From NCBI GenBank assembly GCA_046760445.1, contig JBHIEE010000007.1:1-47572 (forward strand): a stretch of DNA of 47,572 bases, given 5' to 3'. Shown in pieces: positions 8,109-16,800 of the stretch. The notes under the pieces were generated by a model. That model had not been told where the DNA came from. It saw nothing but the letters and a program-made list of their open reading frames with translations, and did not search any database. Every line of letters starts with the position of its first letter. The stretch's first letter is position 1. Both the position numbers and the translations under genes were made by a program. The stretch comes from JBHIEE01 sp046760445. GTDB lineage: Bacteria; Acidobacteriota; Aminicenantia; JdFR-78.

Positions 8109-8904
8109 TGGAATAAAAACTAATTTTTTAGATCTTCATCAGATTGCTGAATATCTCAGCGATAAATTAGGAAAAATTGAAATTGAAATAAGAGAAGATT
8201 TTTTAGTCTATTGTTTGGCTAAAATGTCCTCTCGAGAAAGAGAAATAGCTATAGAGACTTTGGCTAAAGAAATAGCTAAGAGTAGGATTTTGGACCCTTA
8301 CCGCAAAGAGGAAGTAAGGAATCCCTTAGACATAGAAATTAATTACGAGAAAAAATATCTTTTAAATGGTTGTCATAAGCCATTAGGAAATATTTACAAT
8401 GGTTTTAATTTAATTTTAATTTTCTCGAAAATAATTCCTGAAGATGAAGCAAATTTATCCTATTGCCATATAGTGTTTACTAATCAGCTTTTTGCCACCT
8501 GGGATGAGAAAGACCTGCGTTACCATGCCCGGGTAATTGTTTTCGGCTTTCCTTCTCTTATTTCTACTACTGGTATTGTAGAAGCTCCTGCTAAGCCGAG
8601 GGAGTTTTACTTAAAGAAACAAATGGGAATCGATCCTTTTATTTTAAAAGAAGAATTTAAAGGAAGATTTATTGATTACGATGATCCTTATTTAACAGAA
8701 GTAATGAAGGGATATGTTATGCAAGCTATATTTTTTCATTTGTTTGGAGAGCCCTTTTGTCAAGATAAGAGCTGTCGATTATATAATGCCCATTGGCAAG
8801 AAGAGGTTATTTGGGCTCAACTCAAAAGTGAATATGAATTTTGTCCAAAACACCAGGAAGTTTTAACTCAGATTAAGAGTCAAACCTGTGATTATACAAA
8901 ATAA
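8083..8904 (+). CDS. Uncharacterised protein coupled to Thi4
   Basis: A 273-residue soluble protein if started at the TTG at 8083, which has GAGGAG six bases upstream and overlaps thi4 by 26 bases; the frame is open further upstream but without a ribosome site. No signal peptide or membrane helix is seen. The C-terminal part has conserved-looking elements CQDKSCRLYNAHWQEE and FCPKHQEVL, with Cys/His spacing suggesting a metal site. It vaguely resembles an archaeal family annotated as putative metallopeptidase (I recall DUF6775), but there is no canonical HExxH. Overlap with thi4 suggests a linked function in thiamine or sulfur metabolism. Function is unknown. Confidence 0.65.
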   Translation: MLKNICLYNGIKTNFLDLHQIAEYLSDKLGKIEIEIREDFLVYCLAKMSSREREIAIETLAKEIAKSRILDPYRKEEVRNPLDIEINYEKKYLLNGCHKPLGNIYNGFNLILIFSKIIPEDEANLSYCHIVFTNQLFATWDEKDLRYHARVIVFGFPSLISTTGIVEAPAKPREFYLKKQMGIDPFILKEEFKGRFIDYDDPYLTEVMKGYVMQAIFFHLFGEPFCQDKSCRLYNAHWQEEVIWAQLKSEYEFCPKHQEVLTQIKSQTCDYTK

Positions 8905-8966
8905 GATTGTTTTCTTTTGCATTGTAACTACATTTTAAAATTTTTTTGAAAATTTTAAAAAAAATC

Positions 8967-8995
8967 TTGACATTCTACAGTATGTAGTATAAAAT
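8967..8995 (+). promoter_or_regulatory. BlaI-type promoter/operator of the sensor-repressor pair
   Basis: TTGACA (8967-8972), a 17-base spacer and TAAAAT (8990-8995). Inside the spacer lies the inverted repeat CTACA-GTA-TGTAG (8975-8987), fitting the TACA/TGTA half-sites known for BlaI/MecI operators. Predicted initiation near 9002 leaves only about seven bases before the ATG at 9009, and no Shine-Dalgarno sequence is visible. Confidence 0.75.
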
Positions 8996-9008
8996 TTATA
9001 ATTCAAAA

Positions 9009-9440
9009 ATGAAAAGAATAATTAAATTCTCTTTTAAACCCGAGAAAAAAGGATTTAATCAATTGTTAGGTAAATTAGAGGAAAAAATTCTACTTGTTTT
9101 ATGGCAAGAAAAAGAAGTTACTGGTAGAGAAATTTTTGAAAAGATTTCTCAGGAAAAGAAAATAGCCTATACCACTGTCTTAACAGTGCTTGATAGATTA
9201 GTTAAAAAAGGCTTAGTAATTAAGGATAAAAAAGGAGAGGTTTATTCTTATCGGGCAGCTTTTAATAAAAATGAATTCACTGATTATATTTCTCAACAAA
9301 TATTGCGGGGAGTTTTTGATCTTTCAGAAAGAGCCACTTTTTCCTCTTTTGTAGAAATTCTATCTGAATTTGATCCTCAGAGGCTGGATCTACTTTCTTC
9401 TATTATTAACAGGAAGAAAAGAGAGCTAAAGGGAAAATGA
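9009..9440 (+). CDS. BlaI/MecI/CopY-family transcriptional repressor
   Basis: A 143-residue winged-helix protein. The segment LEEKILLVLWQEKEVTGREIF, the recognition-helix region AYTTVLTVLDRLVKKGLV and the wing KKGEVYSYRA are the family pattern. The C-terminal part is the dimerisation helix region. Family members repress by binding TACA/TGTA palindromes and are inactivated by proteolysis (BlaI, MecI) or by copper (CopY). No CopY-type CxC pairs are present, so a protease route is more likely; the next gene encodes such a protease and overlaps by four bases. An operator lies in its own promoter and another before the efflux genes, so autoregulation plus control of the metal operon is predicted. 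Confidence 0.88.
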   Translation: MKRIIKFSFKPEKKGFNQLLGKLEEKILLVLWQEKEVTGREIFEKISQEKKIAYTTVLTVLDRLVKKGLVIKDKKGEVYSYRAAFNKNEFTDYISQQILRGVFDLSERATFSSFVEILSEFDPQRLDLLSSIINRKKRELKGK

Positions 9441-10390
9441 AAAAAGGTCTACACAATCAGAGAATTTTTTGGTATTCCAATTTTATAATTTTATTCTTGG
9501 TTTTAAGTGGTAGTTTTTATAAGATCTTCGAAAACTCCTTTAATAATATTGCTCGAAGTTGCTCTAACGCAATTTATTCCTGTCAAGACATTCTGTTTAC
9601 CTTGATAAATTCTATCCCAGGAATTCTTATTATCATCTTTATTATTCTTTTCATTTATGCTTTTTTAAATCAAGTAATAATTCTTCTTAAAGAAAGGAAA
9701 TTAATAAAAAGTTTGACTATGATTGATTTAAATAAGTTTGATAATTTAAATAAATTGGGAAAAATTGAGAATAGAAGAATAGTTTTCTCTAAATTAAAAG
9801 TTTTTGAGAATAATTCATTAGGGTGGGCTTTTACAGCGGGTTTATTTCAACCAAAGATTTATTTATCTACAGGTCTCATAAAATTTTTAACTCAGGAAGA
9901 ATTTAAAGCGGTCATTACTCACGAGATGTCTCATTGTCAAAAAAAAGACCCTTTAAAGAGATTCGTTCTAAACTTTATGACTGATTTCTTATTCTTTTTA
10001 CCTATTAGTAAATATTTAAAGAATTATATAATTGATGCTCAAGAAAAAAAAGCTGATGATAAGGCTTTATTCTCTGTTCATTCTCTTCATTTAGCCAGTG
10101 CTCTGATTAAAGTAGCTAAAAGTAATAAACAAGTCTATTCTTCAGTTTTATCTCTTGAAGGAAGAAGAAATCTGGAACAAAGAGTAAAAAGATTAATCTA
10201 TGGTCAAGAATTTTCTTCTTCTTTTCCTTGGAAAAAAGGGATTCAAAGTTTGGCAATTTTAATTTTGATTTTTAATCTATTCTTTACACCTTATTTTTAT
10301 GCCAATCCAAGTGATTGTCCTTGTTCCGGTGGATCTATAAATAAGCCTTATGTTCATCTCTGTTGTGAAATGAAAAATGACAAAAAATAG
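9437..10390 (+). CDS. BlaR1/MecR1-type M56 membrane metalloprotease with Cys-rich tail
   Basis: A 317-residue integral membrane protein with hydrophobic segments near 12-30, 55-84, 177-190 and 268-286. The zinc protease motif is HEMSH (162-166), with a likely third ligand E203 in DAQEKKADD. BlaR1/MecR1 proteins sense a ligand outside the cell and trigger cleavage of BlaI/MecI. The penicillin-binding sensor domain of about 250 residues is missing. Instead the protein ends in a short extracytoplasmic tail with C294, C296, H307, C309 and C310, plus C42 and C49 in the first outer loop. This suggests metal sensing (inference). Its start overlaps the repressor stop (ATGA), so the two are made together. 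Confidence 0.85.
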   Translation: MKKGLHNQRIFWYSNFIILFLVLSGSFYKIFENSFNNIARSCSNAIYSCQDILFTLINSIPGILIIIFIILFIYAFLNQVIILLKERKLIKSLTMIDLNKFDNLNKLGKIENRRIVFSKLKVFENNSLGWAFTAGLFQPKIYLSTGLIKFLTQEEFKAVITHEMSHCQKKDPLKRFVLNFMTDFLFFLPISKYLKNYIIDAQEKKADDKALFSVHSLHLASALIKVAKSNKQVYSSVLSLEGRRNLEQRVKRLIYGQEFSSSFPWKKGIQSLAILILIFNLFFTPYFYANPSDCPCSGGSINKPYVHLCCEMKNDKK

Positions 10391-10412
10391 AGAAAATTTT
10401 TTTAATCCAATG

Positions 10413-10431
10413 ATTCTACAATATGTAGAAT
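10413..10431 (+). promoter_or_regulatory. Perfect 19-bp operator before the efflux operon
   Basis: ATTCTACA-ATA-TGTAGAAT is a perfect inverted repeat with eight-base arms. The repeat in the repressor promoter (8972-8990) differs by one arm base and the loop. It sits 17 bases before the start of the TolC-family gene and 23 bases after the protease gene, so a BlaI-type repressor here should block an independent efflux promoter or read-through. Core promoter boxes are not obvious. Confidence 0.75.
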
Positions 10432-10447
10432 TAATAGGGAGTCACTA

Positions 10448-11764
10448 ATGAAAAAGAAATTATTTCTTTTATTTCCTGTGTTACTCATTTTCTTTTTTCC
10501 TTCAGTTGTCTATCCCAAAAATAAGAGCCTTGGAATCTCTTCCCACCAAAGAAGTCCTCAAAGAGAAAAGATTGTTAAATTAGATGAATTTATAAAAATT
10601 GCTCTTGAAAATAATCCTCAAATCCAGGCAGCTGAAAAAAGATGGCAAGCAACTAAAGAAATAATTCCTCAGGCTCGTTCCCTCCCTGATCCAATGATTA
10701 GTTATACTCACTTCGGCCGCAGCATAGAGACAAAATTAGGTCCTCAAAGAAATAAGATTTCTATTTCCCAGAAATTTCCATTTTTCGGAAAACTCTCTTT
10801 GAAAGGCCAGATTACTCAAAAACAAGCAAATTCACTTGAAGAACAATATAAAGCTGTCAAAAAGGATATAATTTTAAAAGTAAAAAAAGCATATTATGAT
10901 CTTTACTGGATTAACAAATCAATAGAAATTACACAGAAAGAGAAAGAAGTGCTTCAAAGACTGGAAAAAATAGCAGAAAAAAAATATGAAACAGGAACTG
11001 CGTCTCAACAAGATGTTTTAAAAGCTCAGGTAGAGATTTCCAAAATAATAGATAAGTTATTATTACTCAACCAACAAAAAAAAGCTATTAAAGCTAATTT
11101 AAATGCTCTTCTTAATCGACCGGCAGACTCATTCATAGGTGAGCCAGAAGATTTTGAAATTTCTAAATTTAATTATACCTTAGAAGAATTGTATAAAATG
11201 GCTAAGGAGAATAGACCTGAACTTAGAAGCGTATTTTTTCTAATAGAAAAGAATAAAGCTGCAATAAAATTAGCCAAAAAAAACTACTATCCAGATTTCG
11301 CTCTAATGTTTAGTTATGTTGATATTGGAGGGGGAACAACAATGAACCCAGAAGATGGAAGTGATTCTTGGATGGGCTCAATAGGAATAAATATCCCTAT
11401 CTGGCGAAAAAAATTACACGCTGGGGAGGAGGAAGCAATAAATAATTTAAAAGCCAGTGAGAGAAATTATAAAGACATAGAAAATAACACCTTATCTCAG
11501 GTAAATGAGTTGTATTTTGAAGTAAAAACAGCTGAAGAGGTGGTTAAACTTTATAAATATTCTCTTTTGCCTCAGGCAGAGCAGTCTTTTAAGGCATCCG
11601 AGGCGGGTTACCTAACGGGCAAAGTTGATTTTCTTAATTTATTAGATAGTGAAAGAATGCTACTTCATATAAAAATAGGCTACTTTAAATCTATGGCTGA
11701 TTTTGAAAAGAGCTTAGCTCAATTAGAACGAGTAGTAGGAACAGATTTAATTCGTAAATTGTAA
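10448..11764 (+). CDS. TolC/CusC-family outer membrane efflux protein
   Basis: The 438-residue protein has a classical signal peptide (basic start, hydrophobic stretch to about residue 22). It then shows the two repeated long helical hairpins of the outer-membrane factor family, with typical patterns ALENNPQIQAAEKRW, YYDLYW, RLEKIAEKKYETGTASQQDVLKAQ and, in the second half, SFKASEAGYLTGKVDFLNLLDSER. It forms the trimeric outer-membrane tunnel for the adaptor and pump encoded next. No lipobox cysteine is evident near the N-terminus, unlike E. coli CusC. GGGAG precedes the ATG by seven bases. Confidence 0.92.
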   Translation: MKKKLFLLFPVLLIFFFPSVVYPKNKSLGISSHQRSPQREKIVKLDEFIKIALENNPQIQAAEKRWQATKEIIPQARSLPDPMISYTHFGRSIETKLGPQRNKISISQKFPFFGKLSLKGQITQKQANSLEEQYKAVKKDIILKVKKAYYDLYWINKSIEITQKEKEVLQRLEKIAEKKYETGTASQQDVLKAQVEISKIIDKLLLLNQQKKAIKANLNALLNRPADSFIGEPEDFEISKFNYTLEELYKMAKENRPELRSVFFLIEKNKAAIKLAKKNYYPDFALMFSYVDIGGGTTMNPEDGSDSWMGSIGINIPIWRKKLHAGEEEAINNLKASERNYKDIENNTLSQVNELYFEVKTAEEVVKLYKYSLLPQAEQSFKASEAGYLTGKVDFLNLLDSERMLLHIKIGYFKSMADFEKSLAQLERVVGTDLIRKL

Positions 11765-11768
11765 ACTG

Positions 11769-11859
11769 TAAAATGGAAAATGGAAAATGGAAATTAGAAT
11801 TGTGAATCTGACTGAGTAATTTCAAATTTCCAATTTCAAATTTCCAATTTCAAATTTCT
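11769..11859 (+). repeat. Short tandem repeats in the tolC-cusB spacer
   Basis: Three near-copies of the heptamer aaaatgg (about 11769-11790) are followed by three tandem copies of the 14-mer aatttcaaatttcc (11818-11859, the last with one change). Same word style as other spacers in the window. Confidence 0.85.
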
Positions 11860-11877
11860 AAAAGATTGGAGGTTAGA

Positions 11878-13377
11878 ATGAATATTAAAAAGAAGTTTAA
11901 AATCTTTTCAATAATAGGTTTGATTTTTTTAGTTATTATTATTTTCTTTTCTTGTAAGAAAGGGGAACCGGTTTCTGATACATCTGCCCCTCAAAAAGTG
12001 GAAAAAGAAAAGAAAATTTTATATTGGACCTGTGGAATGCATCCTTCAGTCAGAGTAAGTCCTGAGGATTATGAAAAAGGAAACACTAAATGTCCTATTT
12101 GTAATATGGATTTAGTCCCAGTATACGAAGGAGCAGAAATATCTGAAGAGGAAGGGGTAGTAACTCAACTTAAATTAAGCCCAAGAGCTCAAGCTTTAGC
12201 CAAAGTAAGAACAGCGGAAGTAACTTACCACTCTTTATTTAAAGAAATTAATACTGTCGGTCAGATGGATTATGACGAGAGAAAAGTGGCCTATGTCGCT
12301 GCCTGGATATCTGGGCGAATCGATAAACTATTTGTTGATTTTACTGGAGTTGAAGTAAAGAAGGAAGAGCCGTTAGTTTGGATTTATAGTCCGAATCTTG
12401 TCACAACTCAGGATGAATATCTTTTAGCTTTAGAGACTTTACAAAAGGTAAAAGAGAGCAATGTAAAAGAAACAATAGAAGGAGCACAATCTTTAGTTGA
12501 GGCTTCAAAAAAACGTCTTTTACTCTGGGGAATTAATGAAAACCAGATAAAAGAATTAGAAAAAAGGAAAAAAGCAGAAACACATATGACTATTTATGCT
12601 CCAATAGGTGGTACTGTAATTCATAAGAATGCTCTTGAGGGAAAGTATGTCAAAGAAGGAGAGAATTTATATAAAATAGCTGATCTTTCTAATCTTTGGA
12701 TGTTGGCTGATATTTATGAATATGAGATGTCATGGATTAAAGTAGGTCAGAAAGTAGAAATAACTACTCCTACTTATCCAGGAGAAGTTTTTGAAGGAAC
12801 AATTTCTTTTATTAACCCTTTTTTAAATCAAAAAACCCGTTCTGTTAAAATCAGGGTAGATGTTCCTAATCCACAGTTGAAATTAAAGCCAGGAATGTAT
12901 GTCAATGCTTTAATAAAAATTCCTATCATGCCAAAATCTAAAATCCAAAATCTAAAATCTAAATATACTTGTCCTATGCATCCAGAGATTATTTCTGATA
13001 AGCCAGGAGAATGCCCTATCTGCGGCATGTATTTAGTCAAGAAGAAATCTCCTCCTCAAGACAAGATTTTAGCAGTACTTAAGGATGCTGTTTTAGATAC
13101 TGGAACAAGAAAAATGGTCTATATAGACAAGGGTGAAGGCATTTATATTGGCAAAGAAGTTAAAGTCGGTCCAGAAGCAATAGCTATAGTGAATGGTAAG
13201 AAAGAGAAATTCTATCTGGTTTTAGAAGGGCTTTCTGAAGGAGATATAGTAGTTAGTCGGGCTAATTTTCTAATTGATTCTCAAAGCCAAATCACAGGAG
13301 GAGCAGAAGCTGTCTATGGAGGCGCTATAGAAGCTGAAGAAAAAGGAGAAAAGAAGAAACCTACTCATCAGCACTAA
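11878..13377 (+). CDS. cusB: CusB-like RND adaptor lipoprotein with two heavy-metal-binding domains
   Basis: Periplasmic adaptor linking CusA-type pump and TolC-type channel. The ATG at 11878 is chosen because GGAGG lies five bases upstream; an in-frame TTG at 11866 overlaps that site. The N-terminus is hydrophobic and ends FFSC, a plausible lipobox with C26. Residues about 49-83 form a heavy-metal-binding domain (YWTCGMHP, CPICNMDLVP). Then come the barrel-sandwich and beta-barrel domains (GRIDKLFVDFTG, TIYAPIGGTVI, PGMYVNALIKIP). A second metal domain follows at about 363-388 (YTCPMHPEI, CPICGMYLV), and the membrane-proximal domain closes the protein, which ends in HQH. Duplicated CPMHP-type domains point to Cu(I)/Ag(I) capture. 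The linker at 352-363 is repeat-derived. Confidence 0.92.
   Translation: MNIKKKFKIFSIIGLIFLVIIIFFSCKKGEPVSDTSAPQKVEKEKKILYWTCGMHPSVRVSPEDYEKGNTKCPICNMDLVPVYEGAEISEEEGVVTQLKLSPRAQALAKVRTAEVTYHSLFKEINTVGQMDYDERKVAYVAAWISGRIDKLFVDFTGVEVKKEEPLVWIYSPNLVTTQDEYLLALETLQKVKESNVKETIEGAQSLVEASKKRLLLWGINENQIKELEKRKKAETHMTIYAPIGGTVIHKNALEGKYVKEGENLYKIADLSNLWMLADIYEYEMSWIKVGQKVEITTPTYPGEVFEGTISFINPFLNQKTRSVKIRVDVPNPQLKLKPGMYVNALIKIPIMPKSKIQNLKSKYTCPMHPEIISDKPGECPICGMYLVKKKSPPQDKILAVLKDAVLDTGTRKMVYIDKGEGIYIGKEVKVGPEAIAIVNGKKEKFYLVLEGLSEGDIVVSRANFLIDSQSQITGGAEAVYGGAIEAEEKGEKKKPTHQH
12932..12963 (+). repeat. Intergenic-type filler repeat inside the cusB reading frame
   Basis: The run of aaaatctaaaatc / caaaatctaaaatcta words is the same vocabulary as the spacers (for example 29219-29260). 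Here it lies inside cusB and is translated in frame as a basic linker (PKSKIQNLKSK) between the adaptor core and the second metal-binding domain. Confidence 0.7.
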
Positions 13378-13401
13378 CTAATAATAGATAGCAGATGTAA
13401 G

Positions 13402-13677
13402 ATGGCAGATAGAAATGGGAAAATGATTAAGGAAATAATAGATAAATTAAGAAAATGGCATGAGATAGAAGAATGCAGGACATGTGAATGTCTCCAGGGA
13501 GCCTTAACTCAACTTGGGATAGACGGAGGAGCTGAAATAAGGGAAATAATTAAAAACATGTTAGTCAATAAACAAAAGATGCACGAATGTTTAGGATGTG
13601 ATCCCTGTCCTCCAGCGGAAATCTTCTCGTCTTATCTTAAGAAAAAACAAGAAACAGAACAGACAGCAGATGGTTAA
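13402..13677 (+). CDS. Small Cys-rich protein between adaptor and pump genes
   Basis: A 91-residue soluble protein with two cysteine groups: CRTCEC at about residues 25-30 and HECLGCDPCPP at about 61-71. It has no signal peptide or membrane segment. I do not recognise the family; the cysteine spacing suggests zinc, copper or an iron-sulfur cluster in the cytoplasm. Starts at 13402 and 13423 (MIKEIIDKL) are both possible, and neither has a strong ribosome site. Both ends appear to run into spacer filler (agatagcagatgtaagatgg at the start, cagacagcagatgg at the stop), so the terminal residues may be repeat-derived. Placement within a Cus-like operon suggests a metal chaperone or sensor role (inference). 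Confidence 0.7.
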   Translation: MADRNGKMIKEIIDKLRKWHEIEECRTCECLQGALTQLGIDGGAEIREIIKNMLVNKQKMHECLGCDPCPPAEIFSSYLKKKQETEQTADG

Positions 13678-13796
13678 ATTCGTAAACCGTAAATCGCGAA
13701 CTGTTGACTTCGATTCTACAGTTCACAGTTTACAGCTTACAGTTCACGAGTTTGGGATTTGAGAGTTGGTAGTTTGGGATTTCAAATTTACGACTG
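13674..13796 (+). repeat. Heptad-word filler spacer before cusA
   Basis: Repeated words such as gtaaaccgtaaatcg, acagttcacagtttacagc and gtttgggatttgagagttgg, partly complementary to each other, so the transcript could fold. No gene is seen. AAAGGAG just after it serves cusA. Confidence 0.7.
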
Positions 13797-13813
13797 AAAG
13801 GAGTTAATTTGTT

Positions 13814-16800
13814 ATGATTAATCGAATAATTGAGTGGTGTTTAAAAAATAGGTTCTTAGTTATATCATTCTTTCTTTTAATTATTGGCTGGGGTATTTGG
13901 AGTTTTTATAGAATACCTGTAGATGCTATTCCAGATATTGGTGAAAATCAACAAGTTGTTTTTGTTGACTGGCCAGGAAGAAGCCCCAAAGATGTGGAGG
14001 ATCAAGTAGTCTATCCTCTTACAATAAGTTTGATGGGCATTCCAGGAATGAAGGTCATCCGCTCGAATTCAATGTTTAGTTTTGGAATGATAAATGTTAT
14101 TTTTGAGGAAGATATAGATTTTTACTGGTCAAGAACAAGGATTTTAGAAAGATTGAACTTAGCTCAAAAAGAACTCCCCCAAGAAGTAGTTCCTGAGTTA
14201 GGACCTGACGCTACAGCTTTAGGGCAGATATTCTGGTACACAGTAGAAAATGGATATTATTGTCCAAATCATCCTAAGAGAAGATACAGTACACCAGGAA
14301 AATGTCCTAAGGATGGCCAAGAATTAGTGTATTCAGAATATGACTTGGGTGAACTTCGTTCCATTCAAGACTGGTATGTCAGATACCAGCTCAATTCTGC
14401 CTCAGGAGTTTCTGAAGTAGCCAGTGTGGGTGGATTTGTCAAACAATATCAGATAGATGTCGACCCCAATAAACTCTTAGCTTATAATGTCAACTTAGCC
14501 AATGTCTTTAATGCTGTGCGAAGGAGCAATATTGATGTTGGAGCTAAAGTTATTGAAGAAGGAGGAGCAGAATTCATTGTTCGAGGTCTTGGCTTTATAA
14601 AATCTGTGGAGGATGTAGAAAATATTGTTGTCGGAGCACATCAGGGAGTACCGGTCTATGTCAAAAATATAGGTAATGTAACTTTAGGTCCTGATTTTAG
14701 AAGAGGAGCTTTGGATAAAGAAGGAGCCGAGGTGACTGGTGGTGTTGTCCTTATGAGATATGGCGAGAATCCTCTTCAAGTTATTAAAGCAGTAAAAAAG
14801 AAAATTGAAGAGATTACCCCTGGTCTTCCTCCGGGTGTCCAAATTGTTCCTTTTTATGATAGAACTCAATTGATAAATAGAGCTACTGACACCCTGCGTC
14901 AATCTGTGATCTTAGCGGTGATTATAGCAGCGGGAATTATCCTTCTATTTCTGACCCACATAGCAAGCAGCTTGATAATTTCCGCTATTCTTCCTATTGG
15001 TATTCTCACATGCTTTTTGATTATGTATTTTTTAAAAATCCCATCTAATATTATGTCCTTAGGAGGAATCGCTATTTCTATTGGGGTAATGGTGGATGCC
15101 GCAATTGTTATGACTGAAAATGTCTCTCGACTCTTAGCAACTAAAAAGGATATGAAAATAAATCGTTTAGAGATTGTGATTGAAGCAGCTAAAGAGGTAG
15201 GATCACCAATATTCTTTTCTATGCTTATTATCATGTCGGCTTTTATCACTATTTTTACTTTAAGAGGTCAAGCGGGAAAACTTTTTCGCCCTTTAGCCTT
15301 TACTACCACCTCAGCTATGGGAAGTGCGGCATTGATCTCTATAACCATCATACCTGTGCTTACTTTTTTCTTTCTTAGAGGTAAACTCCGTCTTCCTAAA
15401 GAGAATTTCCTAACAAAACCAATAATGAAAGTTTACGAACCAATTCTTCGCTTCTCCCTTTCGCATAAGGTCTTAGTGGTATTAATTGCGGCTCTTCTTT
15501 TAGCTCTCAGTTTTTATCCTCTTACCTTAATAAAGAGTGAGTTTATGCCTCCTTTAAATGAAGGAGACCTTTTATTTATGCCAGTTCTTCTTCCTGGAGC
15601 TTCTCTTACCCAAGTTATGGAAGTTATGAAAAAGCAGGATTTAATTTTAAAGTCTTTTCCAGAAGTAGATATGGTTGTTGGAAAACTCGGTCGAGCAGAG
15701 ACAGCTACTGATCCAGCCCCTGTTGGCATGATTGAAACAATAATCCGATTAAAACCCCAAAAAGAATGGCGCAAGGGATTAACTAGGCAAAAGCTGATAA
15801 ATGAGATAGATGAAGCATTGCGTATTCCTGGTGTGAGCAATATCTGGACTCAGCCAATTCGTAATCGAATAGATATGTTAGCCACAGGAATTCAGACTCC
15901 TATTGGGGTAAAGGTTTTTGGAGAAGATTTAAAAGAAATTGAAAAAATTGCTATAGAAATAGAAAATGTTTTAAGAGAAATTCCTGGAGCAAGGAATCCT
16001 TATGCTGAAAGAATAGGAAATAAACCGTATATCGAAATAGATATAGATAGAAATGAAGCAGCCCGTTACGGAGTCAAAGTAGGTGATATTCAGAATCTTA
16101 TTATGACTGCTATTGGTGGTATGAATCTCACCACGACTGTCGAGGGAAGAGAACGCTATCCGGTTAGAGTAAGATATTTGAGAGAACTAAGAGATAGTTT
16201 CGAAGCCTTGGAAAGAATATTTGTTCCCACTCCTTATGGAGCTCAGATTCCTTTGAGTCAAGTTGCTCGGATAGAAAAAATTCCTGGTCCAGCCAAAATT
16301 GCTGGAGAAAACACTATGCCTTATGTCAGAGTATTTGTTGATGTTGATACAGATATAGTAGGTGTTGTTGACTTTGTCAAGCAGGCGCAAAAAACAGTGA
16401 AAGAAAAAGTGGATTTACCTTCAGGTTATTATATTTCTTGGAGTGGACAATATGAATATGAGATGCAATCTCGAAAACGGCTGATGATAGTTATTCCAAT
16501 ATGTATATTTATTATCTTTATGCTTCTTTATATTAAATTTCGATCAATATCTTCTGCTGCTATACTTATTTTTGCTGTTCCTTTTGCTTTTATTGGAGGG
16601 ATATGGCTTCAGTTTATCCTTGGTTTTAAATTCAGTACTGCGGTCTGGGTAGGTTATATTGCTCTTTTTGGAGTTGCTGTAGAAGCAGGCGTAGTGATAA
16701 TGGAATATCTTCTCCAGCTTTGGAGACGGGAAGGAAAACAAATAGGTGTCACAGAGACCGTGGTAAAGGCAGGTCTTTTAAGAGTTCGTCCTATACTCAT

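Noticed and set aside
8934..8965. Palindrome TTTTAAAATTTT...AAAATTTTAAAA before the repressor promoter as a terminator
   Set aside because: The stem is entirely A/T and is followed by A rather than T on the plus strand, so termination of the upstream genes is doubtful.
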